DNA of 64,000 bases from CAMLJR01 sp964631955 (GCA_964631955.1 CAZWBA010000004.1:1-64000); one strand, 5' to 3'. Numbered from the stretch's first letter, positions 35,499 through 44,093 are shown. A program made the numbers and translations. The notes: a model not told the origin generated them from the sequence alone.

Positions 35499-35727
35499 TT
35501 GCAGCTAACTCCGGGTCCTGTGGGCGCTGGCGCTGTAAAAACCACGCGAATAATTCCGTGTCTTCGCTATCGAGCAAATCGATATAGCGCTGCTGATAGA
35601 CCGCATCGAGTTCGCGCAGCGGTCCCTCCGCGAAAGGCATCAGCACGAGGTCCAGCTCCAGCATGCCGCGGCGGCTCGCCCAGTACAGGCGTTTATAATC
35701 GGCGTCGGTCAGGTGGCCAGCTTCCAT
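35455..35727 (-). CDS. sdhE: FAD assembly factor SdhE
   Basis: This is a small cytoplasmic helper that promotes covalent FAD attachment to succinate dehydrogenase (SdhA) and fumarate reductase. The product is 90 residues from MEAGHLTDADYKRLYWA. The conserved RGM/E block is present as WASRRGMLELDLVLMPF, followed by the family's LDSEDTELFAWFL. The longer reading to 35787 is not supported. Overlaps ygfX and is divergent from ygfZ, the classic arrangement. Confidence 0.95.
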   Translation of the reverse strand: MEAGHLTDADYKRLYWASRRGMLELDLVLMPFAEGPLRELDAVYQQRYIDLLDSEDTELFAWFLQRQRPQDPELAAIVDIILAYAKRTAR

Positions 35728-35820
35728 TGAACTTGTCTCTTTGCGGGAACGGGTGCGTAGAATATGCCAACTCGCCCAGCGACCCAACCGTTCCCGCGCT
35801 TTTCAATCAGAGTAACTTCG

Positions 35821-36843
35821 ATGAATCCAGCCATACTCTCATTTCTGCAATCGATTGGCGCTGCGCCCGGCGATGACGACTGTGTTTTCGCGGCGGAACC
35901 CGCGTCGCTCGAAAGTCTCGACGGACAGAACGTCCTCGTGCCGCTGAGCCATTACGCGCTGCTCGAAGTACGCGGCCCCGAGGCGGAAAAATTTCTGCAG
36001 GGCCAGATCACTTGCAGCGCCGCTGAAGTCAATTCCACACTCAGCTCGCCGGGAGCGTATTGCACGGTCAAAGGCCGCGTCGTTACCAGTTTCCAATTGC
36101 TGCGGCCGCAAACCGAGTGCTTCTGGCTGCGCATGCGCAGCGATTTGCTCGATATCGCGGCGCGCACTTTCGGCAAGTACATCGTCTTTTCGAAAGCAAA
36201 ACTTGCGGCGGCGGAATCGCTTATCGGCATCGGCCTGCGCGGCCCGAGTATCAGCGCAGCACTACGCGAACTGATCGGCGCACTGCCATCGCGACAGCAC
36301 GGCACCGTTAGCCACGGTGGAGGATTACTGCTGCAATGCGATGACAACGGTACACAATTCGAATACTGGGGCCCGTCCGACTCGGTCGCCGGACTCTGGT
36401 CGCACTGTGTTTCGCAATCGACGGCGGTCGGCTCGCGTTACTGGCGCTGGCTGCAAATCCGTGCCGGCAACGCCGAAATTTCCGCCGCGACAACTGAAAC
36501 GTTCCTGCCGCATATGCTCAATTATCACGAGACGGGCGCGATCAATTTCAGAAAAGGCTGCTATACCGGTCAGGAAATCGTCGCGCGCACGCACTATCGC
36601 GGTCAGGTGAAACGCCATATCGTGCGTCTCGGTCTCGAAGGCTCCGTACCCGCGCCCGGCAGCGATATCGCCGGCGCGAATGGAAAAGCGGTTGGCGCCG
36701 TTGTCGATAGCGTCATCACTATGGCCCCACGTATCGTGGAAGCGCTCGCGGTTATCGCCGATGACAGTGTGGATTCGTCGGCACCGCTGCACATCGGCTC
36801 GACCGAAGTACGAACGCTGACGCTGCCGTATGCTATACCTTAA
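35821..36843 (+). CDS. ygfZ: tRNA-modifying protein YgfZ (folate-binding)
   Basis: The folate-binding GcvT-like protein supports the maturation and repair of some Fe-S enzymes such as MiaB. The product has 340 residues from MNPAILSFLQSIG; the signature KGCYTGQEIVARTHYRGQ (about 245), with the functional Cys, is intact. The N-terminal GcvT-like fold has FLQGQITCSAAEV and YCTVKGRVVTSF. An upstream in-frame extension from 35764 is not used. Divergent from sdhE (93 bp apart), as in E. coli. Confidence 0.95.
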   Translation: MNPAILSFLQSIGAAPGDDDCVFAAEPASLESLDGQNVLVPLSHYALLEVRGPEAEKFLQGQITCSAAEVNSTLSSPGAYCTVKGRVVTSFQLLRPQTECFWLRMRSDLLDIAARTFGKYIVFSKAKLAAAESLIGIGLRGPSISAALRELIGALPSRQHGTVSHGGGLLLQCDDNGTQFEYWGPSDSVAGLWSHCVSQSTAVGSRYWRWLQIRAGNAEISAATTETFLPHMLNYHETGAINFRKGCYTGQEIVARTHYRGQVKRHIVRLGLEGSVPAPGSDIAGANGKAVGAVVDSVITMAPRIVEALAVIADDSVDSSAPLHIGSTEVRTLTLPYAIP

Positions 36844-36983
36844 GGCACTTATACCTTCAGGTATTTGAATACGACTTAAGCACCTGCGCACGTTAAATAA
36901 GTGCACGATCAATCGAGTACGAGACAAACGCGCTGGCCGCCAGGTCGCGTTTAACGCCCCAGAATAACTGCCGGAAACCGACA

Positions 36984-37820
36984 ATGAGCGAAACGATCGA
37001 GCAGATCAGCAACGAATTGCTGCACGCCCTCGAAAACGATCAACTGGTATTGCCGACACTTCCCGAGGTCGCGCTCAAGGTACGCGAAGTTTCATCAAAC
37101 CCGGAGGTCGATGTCGCCACGCTCGCCCGGGTGATCGAGAACGACCCCGCCATTTCGGCGCGCATCATCAAAGTCACCAATAGCCCGCTATTGCGCGCGT
37201 CTCGCCCTATCGAAGATTTGAAGATGGCCGTGAGCCGGCTCGGCATCAATTACACCACCAATCTCGCGACCAGCCTGGCCATGCAGCAGATGTTTCAGGC
37301 CACGTCCGATGTCATCGATCAGCGCATGCGCGAAGTCTGGTCGCACAGCACCGAGGTTTCGGGCATCGCGCACGTGCTCGCGCGTCACTACACCAAACTG
37401 AAACCGGATCAGGCCACCCTGGCGGGCGTTGTGCACCAGATCGGCGTGCTGCCGATTCTCACCTACGCCGAAGACAATCGCCGCCTGCTCAAGGATCCCG
37501 CCGCGCTCGACGAACTGATTCGCACGCTGCATCCCGTGCTCGGCCGCAAAATTCTCGAAGCGTGGGATTTTCCCGACGAATTAGTCCTCGTTCCCGAAGA
37601 ACATCTGAATTTCGCGCGCGAGATCAATCGCGTCGACTACGCCGATGTGGTGATGGTTGCGAACCTGCAAAGCTATATCGGCACCGGACATCCGTTCACG
37701 ACCATGGACTGGAGCGAAATCAGCGCCTTCGAGCGCCTGGGACTCGAACCCGAAATCAACACCATGGAAGTGGAAGATCTTTCCGCCGAAATGGAAGCGG
37801 CGATGGCGCTTCTGCAGTAA
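36984..37820 (+). CDS. HDOD-domain protein
   Basis: The product is 278 residues, almost entirely one HDOD domain (about 20-220): LPTLPEVALKVREVSSNPEVDVATLARVIENDPAISARIIKVTNS is the classic start, followed by SRLGINYTTNLATSLAMQQMF and HPVLGRKILEAWDFPDELV. HDOD proteins are HD-fold proteins without the metal-binding HD pair, often in signalling or stress pathways; no catalytic site is seen. There is no partner domain. Single gene, 140 bp after ygfZ. Confidence 0.93.
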   Translation: MSETIEQISNELLHALENDQLVLPTLPEVALKVREVSSNPEVDVATLARVIENDPAISARIIKVTNSPLLRASRPIEDLKMAVSRLGINYTTNLATSLAMQQMFQATSDVIDQRMREVWSHSTEVSGIAHVLARHYTKLKPDQATLAGVVHQIGVLPILTYAEDNRRLLKDPAALDELIRTLHPVLGRKILEAWDFPDELVLVPEEHLNFAREINRVDYADVVMVANLQSYIGTGHPFTTMDWSEISAFERLGLEPEINTMEVEDLSAEMEAAMALLQ

Positions 37821-38025
37821 TTTTGCTCCGACCTCACTTCCACATCGTCGACCTTCTTTACAACCGCCCCGCCACTGCACCCTTCAAAAAATCGATAAGC
37901 AACTGAAAAATAAAGACTTTATGGCATGGGAATGCATTTTGCCCGCAGGGTTTCCAGCCAGGGTTAATGCAGTCCCCCAGCCGACATCGATAAAAACTCA
38001 GCCGTTTAAAACTTTGCCTTTTTGA

Positions 38026-38157
38026 ACCTGCGTCTCAGGAGAAGCAAACTGCGGCTTCACGCGCACCGTGAGCGCGGTACCAGTGCCTGCGGCGGCGTGG
38101 CTGTTCGGAACGGGATTGATCGGTCTGGCCGGCGTGGCGCGCAAACGCAGAGCGTAG
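38026..38157 (+). pseudogene. Orphan PEP-CTERM (VPLPA-type) sorting tag, gene remnant
   Basis: After an in-frame stop at 38023 the frame reads a short stretch and then the tag VPVPAAAWLFGTGLIGLAG, ending VARKRRA and TAG at 38155-38157 (tag 38077-38157). The order Val-Pro motif, hydrophobic helix, basic end is that of the VPLPA/PEP-CTERM exosortase sorting signal. Only about 250 bp separate it from the HDOD gene, so no protein body can be present. A GC-rich hairpin (38166-38195) follows like a former terminator. I read this as the eroded end of a secreted-protein gene. The rest of 37821-38263 shows no gene. Confidence 0.7.
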
Positions 38158-38165
38158 TTCGTCGA

Positions 38166-38195
38166 TTGCCGCTCCCGGTGTTCCGATCGGGAGCG
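38166..38195 (+). terminator. Hairpin after the PEP-CTERM remnant
   Basis: A perfect 10-bp stem (GCCGCTCCCG / CGGGAGCGGC) with a 10-nt loop, followed by ATTCTCT. The weak T run makes it a poor intrinsic terminator, but it sits just where the terminator of the lost gene is expected. Confidence 0.5.
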
Positions 38196-38263
38196 GCATT
38201 CTCTCCTGCACCATCTCTCCCAGCACTATCTCCCCCCGGCCCCACCCCTCCCGTACCAGGTCT

Positions 38264-38962
38264 TTACTGCGGCAACGCCCAATCGATCGGCACTTCGCCG
38301 TGCTGCCTTAAATACTCATTCGCTTTCGAAAAATGGCGACAACCCAGAAATCCACGATGGGCCGACAACGGCGACGGATGCGGCGCCTGCAAGACGAGAT
38401 GTTTTTTGCGATCGATCAACTGGCCTTTTTTCTGCGCGTAACTGCCCCACAATAAAAACACGAGATGCTCGCGATCGCGATTCAGATGCTCGATGCATTT
38501 ATCGGTGAAGCTTTCCCAGCCGCGTCCCTGATGCGCATTCGCTCTGCCTTGCTCGACGGTGAGCACCGCATTCAGCAACAGCACCCCCTGCTCCGCCCAC
38601 GATTGCAGATAACCATGCCTGCTGATCGGAATACCGCAATCCACCTGCAATTCCTTGAACATATTCTGCAATGAGGGCGGTGCCGGCACGCCGGGCAGTA
38701 CCGAAAAACATAAACCATGCGCCTGACCGGGGCCGTGGTAGGGATCCTGACCAAGAATGACCACCTTGACCTTATCGAAGGGCGTCGTATTGAGCGCGTT
38801 GAACCAGTTTTCACCCGCGGGATAAATAATCTTCCCCGCCGTTTTTTCGACAAGCAAAAACGCTTTCAACTGCTTCATGTAATCCTTTTCAAATTCATCG
38901 CCGAGCACGGCAAGCCAGCCTGGATGAAGTTTGATTTGATCGCGTCGGGTCGTGGCTTCCAT
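38264..38962 (-). CDS. ung: Uracil-DNA glycosylase
   Basis: The enzyme removes uracil from DNA in base excision repair. The product is 232 residues. The catalytic water-activating motif GQDPYHGPGQAHGLCFS (about 66-82), the LLLNAVLTV block and the C-terminal HPSPLSAHRGFLGCRHFSKAN (HPSPLS leucine loop) are intact. Convergent with the PEP-CTERM remnant and divergent from the acyl-CoA ligase gene. Confidence 0.98.
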   Translation of the reverse strand: MEATTRRDQIKLHPGWLAVLGDEFEKDYMKQLKAFLLVEKTAGKIIYPAGENWFNALNTTPFDKVKVVILGQDPYHGPGQAHGLCFSVLPGVPAPPSLQNMFKELQVDCGIPISRHGYLQSWAEQGVLLLNAVLTVEQGRANAHQGRGWESFTDKCIEHLNRDREHLVFLLWGSYAQKKGQLIDRKKHLVLQAPHPSPLSAHRGFLGCRHFSKANEYLRQHGEVPIDWALPQ

Positions 38963-39151
38963 TAGTTATCCGGCAATAATCGTTTGAATGCTAGCGTGGC
39001 GGGCGGCTTATTCGAAAAATCGCTACTGCGCGAAATTCTATCCCACCTGATATTTATTTATACCGTCACCAGCCGTTTCGGGCCGATTTTTGCTGTGTTT
39101 TTATAAATCTCGTGCTTCCCTGAAACCCACGCACAACCGGAGTCGACGCAC

Positions 39152-40819
39152 ATGCTCGGTAATATGATGCAACAACCGTTGCTGATCTCATCGATCATTC
39201 GACAGGCAGCGCAGCTCTTTCCGCAGACCGAAATCGTCAGCCGTCGCATCGAAGGTGATATTCATCGCTATACCTTTGCCGATTGCTACCGTCGCACCTG
39301 TCGGCTTGCGCATGCCCTGCAGGCACTGGGCGTAAGGGAAGGCGATCGCGTCGGCACTCTGGCGTGGAACGGCTATCGCCACATCGAGCTGTATTACGCG
39401 ATATCCGGGCTCGGCGCCATCGTCCACACCGTCAATCCGCGTTTATTCGCACCGCAGATCGAATACATCATCAATCACGCCGCGGATGATTTTCTGTTTG
39501 TCGATCGGACTTTCGTGCCGTTACTCAACGAGCTGAAAGAGAAATTGCCGACGGTGAAAAAAATCATTCTGCTGTGCGCGCAGAACGACGCCCCTGCCGA
39601 TGCCGGCTTCGAATTTATCTGCTACGAAACGCTGCTCGAGCACTATGAAACACTGCTCGAACATGGCGATGAAGCATTCGATCACCCCCATTTCTTCGAT
39701 TGGCCTGTGTTCGACGAAAACGCGGCAGCCTGCCTTTGTTACACATCGGGCACGACGGGAAATCCCAAAGGCGTGCTTTATTCGCATCGCTCGACAGTCA
39801 TTCATGCACTCGCCAGCAGCACGCCCAATGCGTTGAATTTGTCGCGTCACAGCATCGTGATGCCGGTGGTGCCGATGTATCACGTATCGGCGTGGGGGCT
39901 GCCGTATTCCGGATTGATGGCCGGCGCGAAACTGGTGCTGCCAGGCGCACAACTCGATGGCGCTTCATTATTTGAATTGATCGAAACGGAAAATGTGAAT
40001 CTTGCGCTCGGCGTGCCGACCGTATGGCTGACGCTGCTGCAATACCTCGACAGAATCGGACGCCGGTTACCGCCCGGACTTACGGTTGCGCAGGGCGGCG
40101 CGGCCACGCCGCTCGTGCTCGTCGAAACGCTGCGCGATAAACACGACACCTATCTGATGCCGCTCTGGGGCATGACCGAAACGAGCCCGCTCGCCACTTT
40201 CGGCACACGCCCGCACGATCTGGAAACAATGCCGATCGAGCAGCGCAATCGCGTTCAAACCTCGGCGGGCCGCCCCATCTACGGTGTCGAAATCGAAATT
40301 TTCGACGATAACGATCGGCCATTACCGCACGACGGCCAACAATCGGGGCAATTGCGCGTGCGCGGCCCGTGGATCATGCAACGTTACTTCGGCTCCAGCG
40401 ACGCACACGCAGAAGAAGACGCAACCATCGATGGCTGGTTCGATACCGGCGATGTCGCGACGATCGATGACGCCGGTTATCTACGCATCGTCGATCGAAA
40501 AAAAGATGTGGTTAAATCGGGCGGCGAATGGATCAGCTCGATTGCACTGGAAAACGCCGCGCTCAGCCATGACAGCGTGCGCGAAGCCTGCGTGATCGGC
40601 GTGCCACACAAAAAATGGGACGAGCGTCCGCTGCTTATCGTTGTGCTCGAAGAAAATGTCGCGCTGGATAAATCGGCGATCATCGCTCACCTGGCCGAAC
40701 ACGTCGCGAAATGGTGGCTGCCGGACGATATCGTCGCCATCGATGAATTACCGCATACGGCAACGGGCAAATTACACAAGGTGCCGCTGCGGGAGAAATA
40801 TCGAAATCATTATCAATGA
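39152..40819 (+). CDS. Fatty-acyl-CoA ligase (AlkK-like)
   Basis: The enzyme activates a fatty acid to its CoA ester with ATP. The product has 555 residues, starting MLGNMMQQPLLISSIIRQAAQLFPQ as in the AlkK-type medium/long-chain ligases. The AMP-binding signature is CLCYTSGTTGNPKGVLYSHRS (core YTSGTTGNPKG, about residue 200), followed by MYHVSAWGLPY, GMTETSPLATFG and the adenylate-binding DGWFDTGDVATIDDAGYLRIVDRKKDVVKSGGEWIS motif region; the catalytic Lys in ATGKLHKVPLRE near the end is present. GGAG precedes the ATG. Chain-length preference is not decidable. Confidence 0.93.
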   Translation: MLGNMMQQPLLISSIIRQAAQLFPQTEIVSRRIEGDIHRYTFADCYRRTCRLAHALQALGVREGDRVGTLAWNGYRHIELYYAISGLGAIVHTVNPRLFAPQIEYIINHAADDFLFVDRTFVPLLNELKEKLPTVKKIILLCAQNDAPADAGFEFICYETLLEHYETLLEHGDEAFDHPHFFDWPVFDENAAACLCYTSGTTGNPKGVLYSHRSTVIHALASSTPNALNLSRHSIVMPVVPMYHVSAWGLPYSGLMAGAKLVLPGAQLDGASLFELIETENVNLALGVPTVWLTLLQYLDRIGRRLPPGLTVAQGGAATPLVLVETLRDKHDTYLMPLWGMTETSPLATFGTRPHDLETMPIEQRNRVQTSAGRPIYGVEIEIFDDNDRPLPHDGQQSGQLRVRGPWIMQRYFGSSDAHAEEDATIDGWFDTGDVATIDDAGYLRIVDRKKDVVKSGGEWISSIALENAALSHDSVREACVIGVPHKKWDERPLLIVVLEENVALDKSAIIAHLAEHVAKWWLPDDIVAIDELPHTATGKLHKVPLREKYRNHYQ

Positions 40820-40851
40820 GGAGAGCGGATCGCGGACGACATCGGCGATTA

Positions 40852-41280
40852 TCAATCGATCTGCCGCAACAGTATGTCGCGCGTGCGCCGGTTTTTCAGA
40901 ATATCGGCCAGCGAATACATTTTCAGCGTGTCGAAAAATGCCTGTTCCGCCCTGCCCAGTATCGACTGCAACGCGCACGCGGGCGCGAGGATACAGGGCT
41001 GGGAAGCACAATCGATCACGGGCTGACGCAGCTCGGTGGCTTCGATGACTTCCCCGATATTGATCTGTGCAGGATCCCGCTTCAATTCAAAACCGCCGCT
41101 CTTGCCGCGAAAGGTTTCGATATAGCCGAGCTTGCCGAGCAGATGCACGACCTTGCGCAGGTGCTCGTGCGAAATAGCGTAGCTTTCGGCGATTTCCGCC
41201 ATCGTGGTGCGACGCCCGACGTTCGCACCCAGATAAAGGAGCACACGCAGCGAATAATCGGTGTAGAGACTCAGTTTCAT
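40852..41280 (-). CDS. nsrR: NsrR-like Rrf2-family nitric-oxide-sensing repressor
   Basis: The product is a 142-residue Rrf2-type winged-helix regulator. The N-terminal helix-turn-helix has MKLSLYTDYSLRVLLYLG and AISHEHLRKVVHLLGKLGYIETFRGKSGGF; the Fe-S ligands are three Cys in CASQPCILAPAC (about 93-104), with the spacing of NsrR. NsrR senses NO through its [4Fe-4S] cluster and derepresses NO-detoxification genes. It is divergent from a truncated haemoglobin gene, and the 161-bp intergenic region holds a near-consensus NsrR operator. An IscR role is less likely because of this partner and operator. Confidence 0.93.
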   Translation of the reverse strand: MKLSLYTDYSLRVLLYLGANVGRRTTMAEIAESYAISHEHLRKVVHLLGKLGYIETFRGKSGGFELKRDPAQINIGEVIEATELRQPVIDCASQPCILAPACALQSILGRAEQAFFDTLKMYSLADILKNRRTRDILLRQID

Positions 41281-41289
41281 AGCGATTTA

Positions 41290-41303
41290 TTGAGCCAGAT
41301 CAA
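41290..41303. promoter_or_regulatory. FNR/Anr-like box before nsrR
   Basis: TTGAG-CCAG-ATCAA matches the FNR/Anr consensus TTGAT-N4-ATCAA at nine of ten positions. It lies ten bases upstream of the nsrR start codon, so bound FNR could block nsrR expression, or it may serve the divergent promoter (inference). Confidence 0.55.
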
Positions 41304-41365
41304 TATAGGTACTTCACACAGACATAATTTTAACCGGGACGGTTGAATTTTAGCTCCTTTGCTTT

Positions 41366-41388
41366 AAGATGTATTTAAATTACATGAT
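41366..41388. promoter_or_regulatory. NsrR operator between nsrR and the haemoglobin gene
   Basis: The 23-bp inverted repeat has half-sites AAGATGTATTT and AATTACATGAT around a central A; 19 of 23 positions match the E. coli NsrR consensus (AAGATGCATTT-A-AAATACATCTT). It lies 53 bp before the haemoglobin ATG, fitting repression of that gene by NsrR and possible autoregulation. Confidence 0.8.
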
Positions 41389-41403
41389 TTAGACAACCAA
41401 ACA

Positions 41404-41417
41404 CTGATCCAAATCAC
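41404..41417. promoter_or_regulatory. Weak FNR/Anr-like box before the haemoglobin gene
   Basis: CTGAT-CCAA-ATCAC keeps both TGAT and ATCA core half-sites but has outer mismatches (eight of ten). It lies 24 bp before the haemoglobin ATG, close to or downstream of a likely transcription start. Confidence 0.35.
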
Positions 41418-41441
41418 ATCCCCACTAGCGAGGAATTACGC

Positions 41442-41807
41442 ATGAGTCTTTTTAATGATTTAGGTGGTGCCAAAGCCCTGGATGCCGTCGTCGATGTCTT
41501 TTACAAAAAAGTTCTGGCCGACGATCGTGTCAATGAGTTTTTTGTGGGCACGGATATGCAGCAGCAGGCCAGAAAGCAAAAGGCTTTTTTGACCTTTGCA
41601 TTCGGCGGCCCCAATAAATATACCGGCAAAAATATGAAGGATGGTCACGAGCATCTGGTTGCCCGCGGGCTTAACGATGCGCATGTCGATGCCATTATCG
41701 AAATTCTTGGCGCGACCCTGAAAGAATTCAACGTGCCCGACGAGAAAATCAAGGAAGTCGCCGATGTCGCTGAAAGCACGCGTGATGCCGTGCTTGGCAG
41801 AATCTAA
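41442..41807 (+). CDS. Group I truncated haemoglobin
   Basis: The product is a 121-residue 2-on-2 globin: MSLFNDLGGAKALDAVVDVFYKKVLAD is the group I N-terminus, FLTFAFGGPNKYTG the CD/E region, and the proximal His is in DGHEHLVARGLNDAHVD (HEHLV). Group I members bind O2 and NO and can act as NO dioxygenases. A GAGGAA Shine-Dalgarno precedes the ATG. Divergent from nsrR with a shared operator, so most likely NO-inducible. It is followed by a strong terminator. Confidence 0.95.
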   Translation: MSLFNDLGGAKALDAVVDVFYKKVLADDRVNEFFVGTDMQQQARKQKAFLTFAFGGPNKYTGKNMKDGHEHLVARGLNDAHVDAIIEILGATLKEFNVPDEKIKEVADVAESTRDAVLGRI

Positions 41808-41843
41808 AAGTTTCAGCGAGAAGCCTTCAGATTTTTTCATAAA

Positions 41844-41885
41844 AGAAAGGCCGGCACTTTTTACAGCGCCGGCCTTTCTTTTTTT
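41844..41885. terminator. Terminator between the haemoglobin and LLM genes
   Basis: AAAGAAAGGCCGGC ... GCCGGCCTTTCTTTTT: a strong GC stem with A/T runs on both sides, able to end both convergent transcripts. Confidence 0.92.
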
Positions 41886-41896
41886 ATATTCTTCGA

Positions 41897-42817
41897 TTAC
41901 TGCACTCTGGGTTTGACTTCCTCGATGATCCATTGCGCGTAATCCAGATAGGCTTCCATATCCTTTACCGGCGGAATTGGAACGCCGCTGATGGTGACGC
42001 CCAGCTCTTTCAATCGATTCAGCTGATCCACGATTTGCTGACTGCTCAACTGCGTTTTCGCATTTAATTCTGCGTTGACCTTATGCCCTTCGCCAACGCG
42101 CTCGGTCGCAATGCCGCGCATCACTTCCAGCGGGCCGCCCTTGTAGGTCGACTGCGATTTGATGAAATCGATACGCGCCGGAATATCTTCCGATTTCGTT
42201 AAAAACGTACTCCAGCCGGACGCATATTTAGCGATGCGCTTGAGTGCGGCATCGGAATCTCCACCCATCCAGATCGGCATATACGGCTTTTGCACGGGTT
42301 TCGGTTCGAATGCCACATCCTTGAAGGAAACATATTTACCTTCGTAACTCGGCGATTCCTGCGTCCATAATTCGATCATCGCTTCGAGATATTCGTCGGC
42401 CATGCGGCCACGCTCGCGAAACGGCACGCCGAGCAACTCGAATTCACCTTCCAGCCAGCCCACACCGAAAGTGACTTCGACACGCCCGTTGCTGAGCCAG
42501 TCGAGTGTCGACAATGCCTTCGCCATCACGATGGGATGCTGCAGCGGCAGGATGGTGATTGCCGTGCCGACGCGAATGCGTTGCGTTGCCCCCAGAAAAT
42601 AACCCTGCGCGGCTTGCGAATGGAAATAATGCGGGCCCGACAATTCGACATGGTTGCGCGGAATGATGAAATGCTCGGGCACATAAATCATGTCGTAACC
42701 GAGCTCATCGGCGCGCCTGGCCATACGCGTCTGATCCGCGCCCGTCACCCTCGCCTCCCACGGTTGCATCGTCGCTTTGAGCCGCAACATATGTGGCATC
42801 GGAAAAGACAATTTCAT
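41897..42817 (-). CDS. LLM-class flavin-dependent oxidoreductase
   Basis: The product is a 306-residue TIM-barrel of the luciferase-like monooxygenase superfamily, close to the F420-dependent-type TIGR03619 group: RRADELGYDMIYVPEHFIIP near the start, GTAITILPLQHPIVMAKALSTLDWLSNGRVEVTFGVGWLEGEFELLGVPF in its middle (GVGWL), and KPYMPIWMGGDSDAALKRIA towards the C-terminus. Cofactor (FMN or F420) and substrate are unknown; most gammaproteobacteria lack F420, so FMN is more probable. Single gene, convergent with the haemoglobin gene. Confidence 0.88.
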   Translation of the reverse strand: MKLSFPMPHMLRLKATMQPWEARVTGADQTRMARRADELGYDMIYVPEHFIIPRNHVELSGPHYFHSQAAQGYFLGATQRIRVGTAITILPLQHPIVMAKALSTLDWLSNGRVEVTFGVGWLEGEFELLGVPFRERGRMADEYLEAMIELWTQESPSYEGKYVSFKDVAFEPKPVQKPYMPIWMGGDSDAALKRIAKYASGWSTFLTKSEDIPARIDFIKSQSTYKGGPLEVMRGIATERVGEGHKVNAELNAKTQLSSQQIVDQLNRLKELGVTISGVPIPPVKDMEAYLDYAQWIIEEVKPRVQ

Positions 42818-43004
42818 CGCTGCTCTCCTGGTTCCGGATACACGCTCACCGATTGCATATTCGTGAACATATGCATTCCACGATGCACACGCTCAACGAT
42901 GTGAGTCTGAAAATATCGCTGCAATGATTGCATCGACGCGCAGCATTGTATTCGGCAAATTCCGCGAGGTTCATTACATCTGGGTTAGAAATGCAATGCT
43001 TGCG

Positions 43005-44093
43005 CTATGTCCGATAAGTACCGTCCATGACCGAACGCCACCATGCAGAATTTTCCAGATACCAGCGCACGGTTTTGCGCAGCCCCGTTTCAAACGATTC
43101 ACGCGGCAGAAAACCCAGCTCGTGCTGCGCTTTGGTCGCATCGATCGCATAACGCAGATCGTGGCCGGGCCGATCGGTGACAAATGTAATCGCCTCTCTG
43201 CTCGGTTTTCCCTGTGCAGCCAGCGCTGCAGGAAAGTGTTGGGACCATTGCTGATCTGCGGAGAATTCAGCATCGATCAGCTCGCATAATTCGTTGACGA
43301 CATCGATATTCGTCCACTCGTTATTGCCGCCGATATTATAGGTTTCACCGACCACACCTTTCTGCAGAATCAGATCGATGCCATACGCATGATCCTCGAC
43401 ATACAGCCAGTCGCGAATATTGCGGCCGTTGCCATAAATAGGCAGCGCCCTGCCCTGCAATAAATTGGTGATGCAGAGCGGAATCAGCTTTTCGGGAAAG
43501 TGGTACGGACCGTAATTATTCGAGCAGTTGCTCGTGGTCACCTGCAAACCATAGGTGTGATGATAGGCGCGCACGAGATGATCCGATCCGGCCTTGCTCG
43601 CCGAGTAAGGACTGTTCGGCTGATATTGATTTTCTTCGCGAAACGCTGGCGCATCCGGCGCAAGTGAACCGAATACCTCGTCCGTGGAAATATGATGGAA
43701 GCGATGTGGCGTGCCACTGCCGCTCAACCATACTGCGCGCGCCGCCTTGAGCAGACTGTGCGTGCCGATGACATTGGTGGTGACAAAAGCGTCGGGGCCG
43801 GTGATCGAACGGTCGACATGGCTCTCCGCAGCGAAATGCACGAGCGTATCGATGCCGTGCTCGCGCAGCAAACGTTCGACCAATACGCTATCGCAGATAT
43901 CGCCGACCACCAGTTGCACGCGGTCGCCCGAGCGGCCATCGACACCACAGATACTGTCGAGGTTGTGGCGGTTGCCTGCATAGGTGAGTGCATCGAGCAC
44001 AATGATTTCTGCCGCCGGATAATGCTGCACATAATAATGTACGAAATTCGCACCGATAAAACCCGCACCACCGGTGACCAGCAATTTTGCCAT
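43005..44093 (-). CDS. rfbB: dTDP-glucose 4,6-dehydratase
   Basis: The enzyme converts dTDP-D-glucose to dTDP-4-keto-6-deoxyglucose, a precursor of rhamnose and other deoxysugars. The product is 362 residues. The Rossmann motif is LLVTGGAGFIGANFVHYY, the active site THRFHHISTDEVFGSL (STDEV) and YSASKAGSDHLVRAY (YxxxK), and the family's NNYGPYHFPEKLIPL and VEDHAYGI are present. It is isolated: rfbA, rfbC and rfbD are not adjacent. Confidence 0.95.
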   Translation of the reverse strand: MAKLLVTGGAGFIGANFVHYYVQHYPAAEIIVLDALTYAGNRHNLDSICGVDGRSGDRVQLVVGDICDSVLVERLLREHGIDTLVHFAAESHVDRSITGPDAFVTTNVIGTHSLLKAARAVWLSGSGTPHRFHHISTDEVFGSLAPDAPAFREENQYQPNSPYSASKAGSDHLVRAYHHTYGLQVTTSNCSNNYGPYHFPEKLIPLCITNLLQGRALPIYGNGRNIRDWLYVEDHAYGIDLILQKGVVGETYNIGGNNEWTNIDVVNELCELIDAEFSADQQWSQHFPAALAAQGKPSREAITFVTDRPGHDLRYAIDATKAQHELGFLPRESFETGLRKTVRWYLENSAWWRSVMDGTYRT

